Origin: Polyrhizophydium stewartii | Lineage: Eukaryota; Chytridiomycota; Chytridiomycetes; Rhizophydiales | Assembly: GCA_027604665.1 (NCBI GenBank) | Contig: JADGIZ010000541.1 | Coordinates: 1 to 12,054 of the forward strand | Reading direction: 5' to 3' | DNA: 12,054 nucleotides | Part shown: positions 1 to 9,320 of the stretch, in pieces | How positions within the stretch are numbered: the stretch's first letter is position 1 | How the letters are laid out: the number at the start of each line of letters is the position of its first letter | Notes under the pieces: generated by a model | Told to the model about the DNA's origin: nothing | What the model saw: only the letters and a program-made list of their open reading frames with translations | Databases searched by the model: none | Translations under genes and position numbers: made by a program

Positions 1-2029
1 CCCTCCTCCCGGACGCCGACCACCCCCACGCCTCGACGGTGCCGACCGCCGCCACGAGTCTCGGCAAGCGCTCGCTGCAGTACAGACACCACCCGTCCTT
101 CTTCCGCTCGTCCTACGCCTCGGACGAAGCCCGTCTGCAGCAGGTGCGCACCGCGCATGCTCGATGCCCCCGCCCACGCCGCTGCGCCGCGGCCCGTCTG
201 GCGGTGCCGGCGATGCCTGGCGAGCCTGCCACCCGACAATCACCAACGCCGGCTGCGGCGGTGATATCCGCCACTTTCAACCCACCCAACGCACACGCTC
301 ACACTCGCTCGCCGCAACGCAGAGGGTCGATGCGCTCGCGCCGGCCGACCAGACCGCCGTGCGCGCCGTCTGGTCCATGATACAGGACGTCGAGCCGCAC
401 GTGCGCGAGCTCGTCCTCGACGGCATCCTGCACCGCTCGCCGCTCTCTCAGCTCTCGTACATATCCAACGCTCTCGCACCGCTCACCAGAGTCGACTTTA
501 TTGGCTCGCTGCCCACCGAAATCTCGTTCCAGATCCTGCGCTACCTCGACGGAAAGTCGCTGTGCCACAGCGCACAGGTCTCGCGCAAGTGGCGGGCCGT
601 CGCCGACGACGATGCCATCTGGCATCGGATGTGCACGCAGCACATTGACAAAAAGTGCACAAAGTGCGGCTGGGGCTTGCCGCTGATGCACACCGCCGTC
701 AAGCGGCCTGCGCCGGTGGAGCCCGCCGCCGCCTCCACCGCCTCTGCGGCCGGCGAGGCGTCCTCGCCCGCCGCTGCGCTGGCAGCGGGATCTGCGTCGG
801 ACAGCGACCCCGGACAGGCGGTCACGCCATCTGACGGCGCTTTGGCGACATCCGACGGCCCGTCGGAGGCGGCTGAGGACCCGCGCGGCCCTCCTCGCAA
901 GCGCCTATGCGCTGGTGCCCGTGACTCAGCCACCAGCGGGCCTTCAGCCCCCGTGACGCCGGCTATGGCGACAGACGTCGCGCCATCGTCGCCTTCGCTT
1001 GCGCCATGCGCGCCTGCGCCGCAGCCCGCGCCGCAGCCCGCATCGCTGCCCGAGGTGCCGCGCCGCCGCTACCGCCGCCCGTGGAAGGAGGTCTATGCCG
1101 AGCGCCTGATTGTCGAGCGCAACTGGCGAAACGCAAAGTACACGGCGCTGGATCTCAAGGGCCACAAGGACGGCATCATGACCCTGTGGTACGACGACTG
1201 CAAGTCGCTGCTCGTCACAGGTGGCTTCGACCACACGCTGCGCGCCTGGAACGTTCAGACGGGCGAGTGCCTGGCCGTCATGTCTGGCCACACGCGGTGC
1301 GTGCGCGGCGTGCAGTTTGACGACAGCAAGATCATCTCGTGCTCCATGGACCGCACCCTGCGCATCTGGTCGATGCGCGACTTCACGTGCCTGCGTACCA
1401 TCGTCGGCCACAACGATGGCGTCGTGTGCCTGCACTTCACCGACAAGGTGCTTGCGTCGGGCTCGGTCGATGGCGTCACCCGTGTCACCAACCTCGCTGC
1501 AAACAAGACGTCGTCGCTCAATGGCCACACCGACTGGGTCAACCGCGTGCTCATCTTGCCCTGCAAGGCCCGTCTGCTGTCTTGCTCCGACGACGCCACC
1601 ATGCGGCTCTGGGACATTGAGTCGCGCGAGACCCTGCGTGTGTTCTCCGGACACGTTGCGCCTGTGCAGAGCCTGCAGGTCATCATGCCGCGCAGCGCGG
1701 GCGACGACGTAGACGAGGACGAGATCAAGATCGTCACGGGCTCGCTCGACCACACCGTCAAGATCTGGAACTTCCGCACGGCGCACACAGAGCGCACGCT
1801 CTTTGGACACGTCGAGGGCGTCTGGTGCGTCGACGTTGACACGCTGCGCATTGTCAGCGCCTCGCACGACCGCACCCTCAAGGTGTGGGACATTGAGAGC
1901 GGCAAGTGCATGTACACAATCGACGGCCACGCTGGCTCCGTCAACTGCTGCCGCCTCTCGGACACCAAGCTCATCAGCGGCGACGAGACCGGACTCGTCA
2001 CGGTGCGCAACTTCTTGCACAACACATAA
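1..2029 (+). CDS. MET30: MET30-like F-box/WD40 SCF substrate receptor (5' partial)
   Basis: Substrate receptor of an SCF ubiquitin ligase. In yeast, Met30 binds Skp1 through its F-box and targets the Met4 activator, coupling sulfur amino-acid supply (and cadmium stress) to transcription and the cell cycle. Exons are 1-143 and 323-2029 (stop TAA). The intron at 144-322 is phase 0, with donor GTGCGC and acceptor CGCAG. Exon 1 has no ATG in its frame, so the start lies left of the window. Visible in order: a Met30-type N-terminal block (LQYRHHPSFF), QLSYISNAL, the F-box near 503-640 (LPTEISFQILRYLDGKSL), the Cys motif KKCTKCGWGLPLM, an Ala/Pro/Ser-rich insert of about 115 residues (about 700-1065), the linker RPWKEVYAERLIVERNWR, then seven WD40 repeats from about 1140 to 2020. 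Yeast Met30 has a far shorter insert. WD repeat 3 has lost its Trp-Asp end (GVTRVTNL). The F-box, CGWGLP block and blade order match Met30 rather than Cdc4. Confidence 0.93.
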   Translation, partial: PPPGRRPPPRLDGADRRHESRQALAAVQTPPVLLPLVLRLGRSPSAAGAHRACSMPPPTPLRRGPSGGAGDAWRACHPTITNAGCGGDIRHFQPTQRTRSHSLAATQRVDALAPADQTAVRAVWSMIQDVEPHVRELVLDGILHRSPLSQLSYISNALAPLTRVDFIGSLPTEISFQILRYLDGKSLCHSAQVSRKWRAVADDDAIWHRMCTQHIDKKCTKCGWGLPLMHTAVKRPAPVEPAAASTASAAGEASSPAAALAAGSASDSDPGQAVTPSDGALATSDGPSEAAEDPRGPPRKRLCAGARDSATSGPSAPVTPAMATDVAPSSPSLAPCAPAPQPAPQPASLPEVPRRRYRRPWKEVYAERLIVERNWRNAKYTALDLKGHKDGIMTLWYDDCKSLLVTGGFDHTLRAWNVQTGECLAVMSGHTRCVRGVQFDDSKIISCSMDRTLRIWSMRDFTCLRTIVGHNDGVVCLHFTDKVLASGSVDGVTRVTNLAANKTSSLNGHTDWVNRVLILPCKARLLSCSDDATMRLWDIESRETLRVFSGHVAPVQSLQVIMPRSAGDDVDEDEIKIVTGSLDHTVKIWNFRTAHTERTLFGHVEGVWCVDVDTLRIVSASHDRTLKVWDIESGKCMYTIDGHAGSVNCCRLSDTKLISGDETGLVTVRNFLHNT
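144..322 (+). other. MET30 intron (179 nt)
   Basis: Phase-0 intron between codons LQQ and RVD. Donor is CAG|GTGCGC and acceptor CAACGCAG|AGG. It is longer than almost every other intron in the window and lacks the usual CTGAC branch motif; a CTCAC at about 298-302 may serve instead. An open frame crosses the end of this intron, which makes a false start near 164 look plausible. The Met30-like peptide in exon 1 argues for splicing. Confidence 0.75.
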
Positions 2030-2129
2030 AGAACAAGTGCGTGTTTGGTGAAGATGCAGCCGCTTAGCGAATCCGTTTTGCTGGTTCGGGCAGCAGAGTG
2101 CGGGCAGCTCTATGAGCGCGAGCCGCCTG
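2030..2129. other. Convergent intergenic spacer, MET30 / RBM48
   Basis: Only 100 bp separate the stop codons of two genes that face tail-to-tail, so both 3' untranslated regions and polyadenylation sites must lie here or overlap the neighbouring gene. I see no clear AATAAA on either strand. An A-rich stretch (TAAAGAACAAG) directly follows the MET30 stop. Confidence 0.6.
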
Positions 2130-2781
2130 CTAAACGCTTGGCCCGCCCCGATCCGCGATATCGCCGGCCGCCGCCTGCGGCTCGTCTGCCCATGGACGCT
2201 GCTCGCCCCAAAACTCGTCCACTTCACGCAGGCGCCGGACAAGCTTTTCGCGCTTCTCGTCGGCCGTCTCCAGCTCGGGGGCGTACTGAACCTGCAGCAG
2301 CGATCCGTAAAAGCTGGCCTCCTTCATCTTGAGCTTGGCCGTCCTCGCGGCCCCAAGGTCCGCGAACCTGATCAGATGCGCCTCGGTCAGCGGCTCGACC
2401 GGCCAGTCCTGGAGGCGCCGAGTCCTGGTGAGGCGGCGACGAGTCAGCGTGTGGGCAGCATGGACGCCTGCCCGCGGGTAACTTGCTCCACAATCGGACC
2501 AAAGAAGGCGAAGCGCTGTGCAAGCTCGTCAGCGACATTGATCGGCGGGATGTTGGTCACGACGAGGTAGCTGCCGCGGGCACGTCAGCCGCACCGGCAT
2601 GCTCGTGCGCGGGCGAGCTGCGCGGCCACGCACCACGACTCGCTCATGATCGTGTAGACTGCCCCGCAGCGCACGTTAGCCGCCTGGCGCAGTGCGGCGT
2701 ACTGCCGTGCCGCTCGGGCGGCGCACCCTTGACCGCCTTAGGCTGCTCGACTTCGGCGTGTCGCCGCTTCCGGCGGGTCAT
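2130..2781 (-). CDS. RBM48: RBM48-like RRM protein (minor-spliceosome cofactor)
   Basis: Small RNA-recognition-motif protein of the RBM48 family. RBM48 in plants and animals works with ARMC7 in splicing of U12-type introns. Exons on the minus strand: 2781-2727, 2658-2634 (25 nt), 2570-2483 and 2408-2130, giving 148 residues. The start ATG at 2781 (MTRRKRR) has A at -3. Splicing joins KAVK-VYTIMSES-C-YLVVTNIPP, which parallels the human KVYTINLESQYLLI region. Exon 3 carries LAQRFAFFGPIVEQ. Exon 4 carries LTEAHLIRFADLGAARTAKL and the family hallmark FYGSLLQVQYAPELET. Intron phases 1, 2 and 0 all close. The long C-terminal tail of animal RBM48 is absent; a short acidic/Ala tail ends at TAG. Intron 3 (2482-2409) has a weak GTTACC donor and its exact 5' end is uncertain. 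It must be removed, because reading through meets a TGA. The gene is divergent with CCDC180. Confidence 0.85.
2634..2658 (-). other. 25-nt micro-exon of RBM48
   Basis: This exon encodes most of the first RRM strand (YTIMSES) plus split codons at both ends. It lies between a 68-nt intron (2726-2659, donor GTGCGC, branch CTAAC, acceptor GGGGCAG) and a 63-nt intron (2633-2571, donor GTGCGT, branch CTGAC, acceptor GCGGCAG). It is needed to keep the frame: 55 + 25 + 88 nt gives exactly 56 codons. Confidence 0.8.
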
Positions 2782-2889
2782 CTTTGGCAAAGAACGAGCG
2801 AGGCCTGGCGCGCGGACCATCGCCAGCTCTCCTGCGTGAGGCGAATCCGCAAGCGACGGCTTCTCCGCTCAGATCTCGATCCCGACGCC
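2782..2889. promoter_or_regulatory. Bidirectional promoter region, RBM48 / CCDC180
   Basis: The start codons of RBM48 (minus, 2781) and CCDC180 (plus, 2890) are separated by 108 bp, which must hold both core promoters and both 5' leaders. No TATA box is evident. I see no ATG on the plus strand before the CCDC180 start, which supports that start. Confidence 0.6.
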
Positions 2890-5800
2890 ATGTCGGCCGC
2901 GGTTCTCAGGCCCGAAGACCAGGGCGGCGATCTGCCGGCGCTTCCGCAGCAGATGCAGGGCCAGGACGCACTCCGCGGCGACGAGGGCCAGACGGAGCCC
3001 GCCGTCCGCATCAACTTGTCGTCGCGTACCTTCTCGTCGCTCGAGCCGCTGTTCGCGGGCCGGCCGTCGTCGCGCGGCCTCGCGATGCGCGCCAACACCC
3101 TCGCCGATCTGCGCACCGACGGCATCGCAGCCGGCCGCCTCGCCCTGCGCCGCAGCATGCCTGGCGCAACGCCGCTCGCCATGGAAAGCAGCCTCGAGCT
3201 GCGCATCATGGACGCCATCACGGGCGAGGATCCGATGCAGGAGGGCGAGGAAAGCCTCGAGGATCAGGAGCGCAAGCGGCTTGAGGAGGAGGGCCGTAAG
3301 GCTGCGCTCGGGCTCACTGGCGCGCAGCGCGTGATGCTCGAGGATCGGTGAGATCCCCCTCCACGGCCATCCTGCTACTTGTCGACCGAGACAAGCGGCA
3401 GTAACGCACAAAGGCCTCTGACACGCTGCGCACCGAACCGCAGATACAATCAGCTGAAGGACGCCTTTCGCGCCAAGATCCAAGAAATCGCGGCCGCCAT
3501 CCAGGCACGCATCCACGACGGGCTCGCCGACTTCAAGGCGAGCTGGGCCAAGTCGAGCCAAGGTTCTGGCACGCCCTCTGAAGCGGTTGCGTATTTGTGC
3601 TGACGGTGCTCTTTCCCCCCACCCGACTGGCCAGATGGCGCGGCCATTGTCGACATTCTGACCTCCGAGAAGCTTGCGCGGACATCGCATGCGCAGATGC
3701 AAGAGCTCCGGCAAGAGGCGGCTGATTTGACGACCCGCCGCGAGGCCCAGCTGTCGCTTCTCGAGTCGCTTCTCGCCAGCCTCGAGACCGAGCGCGCTTC
3801 CCTGATCGAAGCCCAGGTCGCGAGGTTTGCGCGGCAGCTCAAGAACCTCAACTACAAGCGGCCGATCGTCATTGCGCGCATGCTTCAAGACGAGTGCGTC
3901 GCCATCAACCTGGCCATCATCGAGAATCGAGAGACAATCCACCAGTACATTGCCACGCTGCGCAGCATCAGCATCGATGTTGACTCCAAAATGGGCGAGT
4001 ACATGGCCGTGTACGGCTCAAAGTGGAACCAGGCGCGATACGCCTTTGTGTTTGACAAGTACGTCGCGGCCGTGCGCGAGGCTCTCGATCTGGATGTGCG
4101 AGCACTCTACACGCACTACCAGGCCGTTTTTGATAAGAACATGGCTCAGCAAACCGCACTGGTACTGTCCGCTCTGCTTTCGGGTTGGCCAATGCACGAT
4201 GCAGGCTCAAACACACTCACACAAACGGGCATAGATTCAGCTGATTGTTGGAATGTCGATCGAGCATGTCACACTGCCCTGGATCCGCGACTGGCGCGCA
4301 CGCGTCGATCTAAGCGTCCAGCGCCAGGCCGAGGCGATCGACGGATTCCATGCCGCCTTGCTCAAGTTTGAGACGGACATGGACGCCAACTCGAGCTCCA
4401 TTGCGCAAACTTGGCTTCCCTCGCTCAAAGAGTGTGACGTCAAGTCCGAGCAAGAGCTCGACAAGATCATGCAAGGTGGGCGACCAAAACGGCACTGACG
4501 TCTGCAAACCGACTGGTGCTGACGCAGTCCGTGCAGACGAGATAAAGCAGTACCGCAAGACGTCCGAGATCCTGGCTGGAAAGCGCGCAGGCATGCTTCT
4601 GGCTCTGCAGGCGTCGCGCAACCACAGCGTGCTGGACAAGATTGCCGAGTTTATTGTGTGCCTTCTGGCAACCAAGGTCGAGTACGCCGAGCGCATGGCC
4701 GAAACAGAGCTCGAAATTGTCACGCAGTTGCACGAGATCTCCGAGGAAACCGAAACCGAGAGAAAAAACATCGATAAGCACCTGGTCAAGGAGCTCAATG
4801 TCATTCGCGCCGAGACGCGCGACGGATCGATTGTAAAGCGCCTCGCAAAGTGCCAGGACCTGCTCAAGTCGATCGACGACTGTGCGCATTAACTCTTGTT
4901 GACAGCATCACCGCGTGATTGGTCGCTGACGTGTGCGCGTGAGCAGGCCTGGGTGAGTCGTTCTCGCACAGCGTCGGGATCGTGCGCGGCCTGCAGGAGA
5001 AGATACGCTCCATCCAGGCGGCGTACAAAGACAAGGTTGGCTTCGAAAGCTCTTTTATTTCCATTGCAGTGCTGATTCTGCTTTATCGACTGACTGGCTG
5101 ATGCGCAGATCTCAGTCATCTTCCGCGTCGATTCGGCGCTGGTTGAGGCTGCGCATCCATCGACTTTGGCCGCCGCCAGGAGTGACCGCGCGCAGTCTGC
5201 CGATGTTGGTGGCAACGCTGTTGGCCCAACAAGCAGCAGCACGCCGACCACCGAAGAGATCCGTCCGTCAACTGCCCATGCGCACCGCGTCATCACCGCT
5301 GGCTCTGGATCCCTGCCCGGCGACCTCCGTGCGGAAAGCCGCGTCATGACGGCGTCGTCTGTTCCCGCGACGCCGGCTCCAGCGAACACCAGGAAAGCGA
5401 TGCCCCCCGCGTCGGGGGCAGGATCCGGAGCAGCGTCTGCACAGGGCTCCAACTCGTCGGGTCAGTCGGCGTCAGCGACGCCGCACGCCAGATCCGCCGT
5501 GCCCACGTCGCACACGCCTGCGACCGCATCTGCCCAGTCTTACAGCCCGCCAGCCGCGACGCCGCAGGCAGGACAGTATTTCGACCAGCCAGCAGGCGTT
5601 GTCAGGGAAGTCGAGTTTCTGTCGCGCAAGGTCAGCGACTGGCGCTCGGAGCAGCTGCAGCAGATCAAGGCTCGCGCGGCACAGGCAGATGCCGAAGCCC
5701 TCGCGGCCAGAAATAAGAAGCAGCAGGCACGCGTGAAGCACATCAAAGCCATCAGTGCCGCGGTGGCTCTCAAGCATGACCTTCGTAGCTCGATCGCGGC

Positions 5801-8800
5801 GCCGCCTGATCCGACTCCAACTGCTGATCAAGGAGCATCGCCGTCAGCCGTGCCGGCGTTCAAGCCAAAGCTGCTCGACAACACAGAGTACGTGCCCGAG
5901 TTCAAAGCGACTCAGTTTCTTGCAGACGCAGGGTTTGCACCCGATCTTGCCGTTACATCCTATATTGCGGACCTGCCACCAGCACAGAAAGACCCACAAG
6001 CACAGCAGTCTCGCGATGATGGCAATGTTGTCGAGATCCCGCAAATTGCAACTGAAACGCTGCTTGGCCTCCGCAGGCACCTCGAGCAGGCTATCCAACA
6101 GGACGCGCGTGACTGGGATGCGACTGTCGCCGTGTCTGTGAGCCAGAAGTTGTCACGCAAGATTGAGCTCATGACCAAGCAGCGCAACCAGCAGCTCGTC
6201 GAGTTCGAGAAGCGGCGCCAGAGCATGGAGGACCTTGCGCGGTCACGGATCGAGGCACTTGGGCACTTGCGCACGTCGCACGAAAACGAGGCCAACATGC
6301 TCATTTTCAAGGTCAACAAGCTGCGCGGCAACTACGCCGAGGCTATCAAGCGGCTCATTGCTCTGTCGCAAGAGTTTACTGGCACGATAATCACGCCTAT
6401 GATGAGCAAGATGGAGCGGGCTGCGTCGGCCAACACCATCTATGCACTCCAGGCCGAGTTTGAGCACCAGCTCGTGCATCACACGATCTCGCTCAAAGAG
6501 TGCCTGTCACGCGCAACAGACGACTTTGATCGTGGCAAGGCCGTGCTGCTCAAGTCCAAGTTGCCCGGCCACCATTCTGCCGCGTGGCTGATCTTGCGCG
6601 AGTCGCGCTTGATCGACTCGGACAACGTGTCCGCCGAAATGGAAAAGTGGCGAAGCGCGTTTGACAACGAGATTGAGGCCGTCCAGACAGAGACGGCCAA
6701 CAAGGTGCATCAGATGGCAATCGAGTTTAATGCGTACCTTGAAGACTTTGACTTTATTGGCAGAGTCGACCATCATCTCACCGAGATGCGTCTCAAATTC
6801 AAGGCCGAAGCGGTGCGATTCAAGGCGTCGCAAAAGACGCTGCACGAGAAGATTGCGCGCATTGGTGAAGCGCGTGAGCAGCCCGCGGCGGAATGGAATC
6901 AAGCGTTGCGGATCCTTGCCGACTGCGAGCAAGTGCGGTCCGAGATTGCCGTCACGGCCGACTATCTTGACTGCCTGCAGCCAGGCTTGACGCCTGAGAC
7001 GCTTCGGAGCCCGATGCCGACAGCATTCGAAGAGTGGAAGGCAATCAAGTCAAAGTGAGTTTACCGCCTGGAATGCGATTAGACATTTATTTGCTGACAG
7101 CTTTCGGCGCTGCTCGCGGGGTCTTGCAGTCGAAAGCCGTCCAAGCAGCCGAACTCGCGACCGCCGTCGTCCAAGACCGGCCAGCGTGTTTCCATGGGGC
7201 ATGTCAGTGTCATGGCTGCCGAGGGCGGCTCAAAATACCGAGGTGACGATGCAAGCGATGCCCGGTCGCCGCGCGAGGCAGCCGATTCGGCGGACAGGGA
7301 CGCTGGGCCTGCCGGTCATCGGGGTGGCCCTGGCACCGACCGCAACGACGCGATCGGCACCTCGGATTCGGCCAATGCGCTTTCGTCGCCGTGGCATCTC
7401 AACAACGGCGACCGAGGCGGAGTTAATGGCAGCACAGACGGCCTTTCGGGCGGATACGAGGCGAGAGATGAATCGCGAGCGGGACGCTCGTCTGGAGACG
7501 GCATGGAAACCGAAGGACGGGCTGGCTCTGCTGCCGGTCGAGATGCGCAGACAGCGTCCCGGCCCGCTTCGGGTGATTCGAAGCGCACGCGCAGCGACGC
7601 TGCTGGCTCGGGCATCGCGCGGAGTGGCAGTGGCCGGAAGACGCCTGGATCGGCTGGGAGCTCGCGTTCGCTTGTTTCGGCTCAGCAGTCCAACGGATCT
7701 GACGGAGCGGCGATTGGCGCATCGGGCGGTGACGCAGCGGCAGTCACAGGCACCAACTCGATCCCCGCCACTGCCAACGTATCGGCACTTCCAGTGGGCA
7801 CTGCAAACGGCGGGCAGCACATCGCGCCTGGTACAGCTGGCCAGCCGCATGCTGCCACTCAGGGACACGGTCACGCCAATGGTCATGGCATTGGCCACAT
7901 GCATGGGCACGGCCACGGCCACGGGCATGGTCACGGTCACGGCCACGGCCACGGCCACGGTCATGGCGGCCATCATGTCTATCAAGCGTCATACGACCCC
8001 GATGCCGTTGGTGACATTCCAGAGCGGCCCACCAAGTTCACTGACATTCTCGAGAAGTGGCGGCGCGAGACCCGAACACAGATTGTCGAGCAGTGCGAGG
8101 CAAGCGAGCATGCTTCTGCTGCAGCAGGCAGGGACTGATCGTTGTGCTGACTCCTTGCGTCCAGGCGTACTTTGACCGCAAGTCCGAAAAGGAGATCCGC
8201 AAGAAGGACAAGATCCCTCCCAACAGCATGCAGTTCATGGCCATGATCGACGGCATGCTGCGCAAGGTGGTCAAGCAGGCCGACGAGTGGCGGCGCGAGC
8301 AGATCGTCGGTGAGTGCTACCCTGCGCTGCTGGTCGAGGCGGCGCGACGTGCGGCTGAGCAGCGATGCAGACTTTATGGACACGCTGCACGAAGCGTACA
8401 AGCAGCTCGGGGCGACCATTTCGTTCACATGCGCCGTGCTTCTGCACCAGATGAGCGAGAGTCTGCTTGCGGCGTGGAAGGAGCACACGACACACTATGC
8501 ACGCGCACGCACCAACATCTACCGCGACAAGGACGAACTCCGCCGCAAGCTCAAGCTGAGCCTGGGCCATCCGCGATGGACGGCCGAGCTGGCGCGGGTC
8601 GACGCTTCGGCGCAGCACACGTGCGTCGACTTTCGCGCATGCGTGAGCACGCTTGAGGACGGCTGCGGCGGCGCGCTGCAGAAGCTCGCAATCGAGTTCA
8701 CTGAGCAGCTCGAGTACGCGACAGCGCTTCTCGCAGCCTTGTTTGACGGGCTGGTGATGCGCGACGAGGATGTGCGACCAGCCGAAGGTGGGCTGCGATG

Positions 8801-9320
8801 CCGCGGTGAGGCAGATCCGCGATCGCTGACACGACGACTGGGACTCGCAGGCGCCGAGGGGTCTGGCAGGCGCGAGCATGGTGGCGGACATGCGGGACGT
8901 GGCGGGCAGCCCGCAGCCGGGGCTCGGGGCAACAACAGGGGCGGCGCAAGCAAGCCGCCGTCGCGACGGTATCGAGAGTGGGCACCGTGCGCGACAGAGA
9001 TGTTTGGGCTCGAGGCGCTGCGTCCTCAAGCGTTTGGGCGTGAGTGGATCTGCCGAAGCTCGCGCTGTGGATTCGTTGCCGCAGCGGCGCTGACGAGATT
9101 CGGATGCATGGCACACGCAGCGCAGGTGCTCGAGACGCGGGCGACTCCGTTCCATGCCGAGCTCATCGCCAGCCGCGACAACGCGCTGCACAAGTTCGCA
9201 AGCGAGACGTGCCGGCGCATGCGGCTGCTGAACGAGCAGGTTCAGATCGAGCGCGCGGCCGAGGAGCAGTGGCTGCGGCAGTGGCAGGAGAGCGTTGCGC
9301 GAGTGCGCTCGCTTGGCTGA
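2890..9320 (+). CDS. CCDC180: CCDC180-like flagellar coiled-coil protein (DUF4455/DUF4456)
   Basis: Large coiled-coil protein of the CCDC180 family, which is associated with cilia and flagella; its molecular role is poorly defined. Exons: 2890-3347, 3444-3562, 3635-4161, 4241-4475, 4537-4881, 4947-5035, 5109-7054, 7130-8099, 8165-8309, 8371-8787, 8851-9039 and 9121-9320. This totals 5,640 nt or 1,879 residues, close to the roughly 1,700 of human CCDC180. Residues 1-150 are disordered. A DUF4455-like helical region follows (INLAIIENRETIHQYIATL, MGEYMAVYGSKWNQARYAF). Then come an Ala/Ser/Pro-rich linker (about 610-755), long coiled coil (about 755-1240), a Gly/Ser-rich region with a His-Gly tract (about 1240-1525), and a C-terminal DUF4456-like region from about 1540 (FTDILEKWRRETRTQIVEQC, later LKLSLGHPRWTAEL). 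All intron phases close. Intron 8 is GC-AG. Introns 10 and 11 are multiples of three without stops. The ATG at 2890 has G at -3. The model is strong overall; exact ends of introns 2, 3 and 4 are less certain because of weak donors or twin acceptors. Confidence 0.85.
7862..7977 (+). repeat. GGYCAY-type hexamer repeat encoding a His-Gly tract
   Basis: Imperfect tandem repeat of GGCCAC / GGTCAC / GGTCAT / GGGCAT units, densest at about 7904-7965. In the CCDC180 frame it encodes alternating Gly-His with a few interruptions (ANGHGIGHMHGHGH...), at about residues 1485-1523. Synonymous third-base variation (CAC/CAT, GGC/GGT/GGG) between units suggests the peptide pattern is kept while the DNA has drifted. 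The antisense frames give artefactual Val/Ala and Thr/Ala repeats. Confidence 0.85.
8100..8164 (+). other. GC-AG intron in CCDC180 (65 nt)
   Basis: The frame and protein continuity (VEQCE joined to AYFDRK) require a phase-0 donor at GAG|GCAAGC, a classical GC-AG donor context. The branch motif is GTGCTGACT and the acceptor GCGTCCAG|GCG. Reading through meets a TGA at 8136-8138. No GT donor of phase 0 nearby keeps the conserved block intact. The 65-nt length matches the neighbouring introns. Confidence 0.7.

Noticed and set aside
164..322. Start of MET30 at 164 in the continuous open frame
   Set aside because: Residues encoded by 164-322 are unlike Met30. The upstream exon ending at 143 carries the Met30-like YRHHP block and splices in phase to 323.
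944..2242. 432-codon open frame antisense to MET30
   Set aside because: It lies opposite seven clear WD40 repeats. Its composition (His/Asp/Val/Ala) is what GC-rich antisense of WD repeats produces, and it shows no family motif.
2869..3942. 357-codon open frame antisense to CCDC180 exons 1-3
   Set aside because: Antisense shadow of GC-rich coiled-coil codons. It crosses both CCDC180 introns and shows no recognisable domain.
4882..5108. Stops at 4890 and after 5036 as evidence that CCDC180 is broken into pseudogene pieces
   Set aside because: Every stop falls inside an intron with GT donor, CTGAC branch and AG acceptor, and all phases close over twelve exons.
7862..7977. His-Gly tract as a stand-alone metal-binding gene or CRISPR-like array
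   Set aside because: It lies within one exon of CCDC180 in frame, the units are 6 bp with no spacers, and there are no flanking start and stop signals of its own.
7230..7985. Minus-strand frame ending in Val/Ala and Thr repeats, resembling a membrane protein
   Set aside because: The repeats are the antisense reading of the GGYCAY His-Gly tract; there is no independent coding evidence.
7186..8175. Plus-strand 329-codon frame rich in Thr/Ala overlapping CCDC180 exon 8
   Set aside because: The alternative frame, joined to exons 7 and 9 with correct phases, continues into the conserved DUF4456-like region; this one does not.
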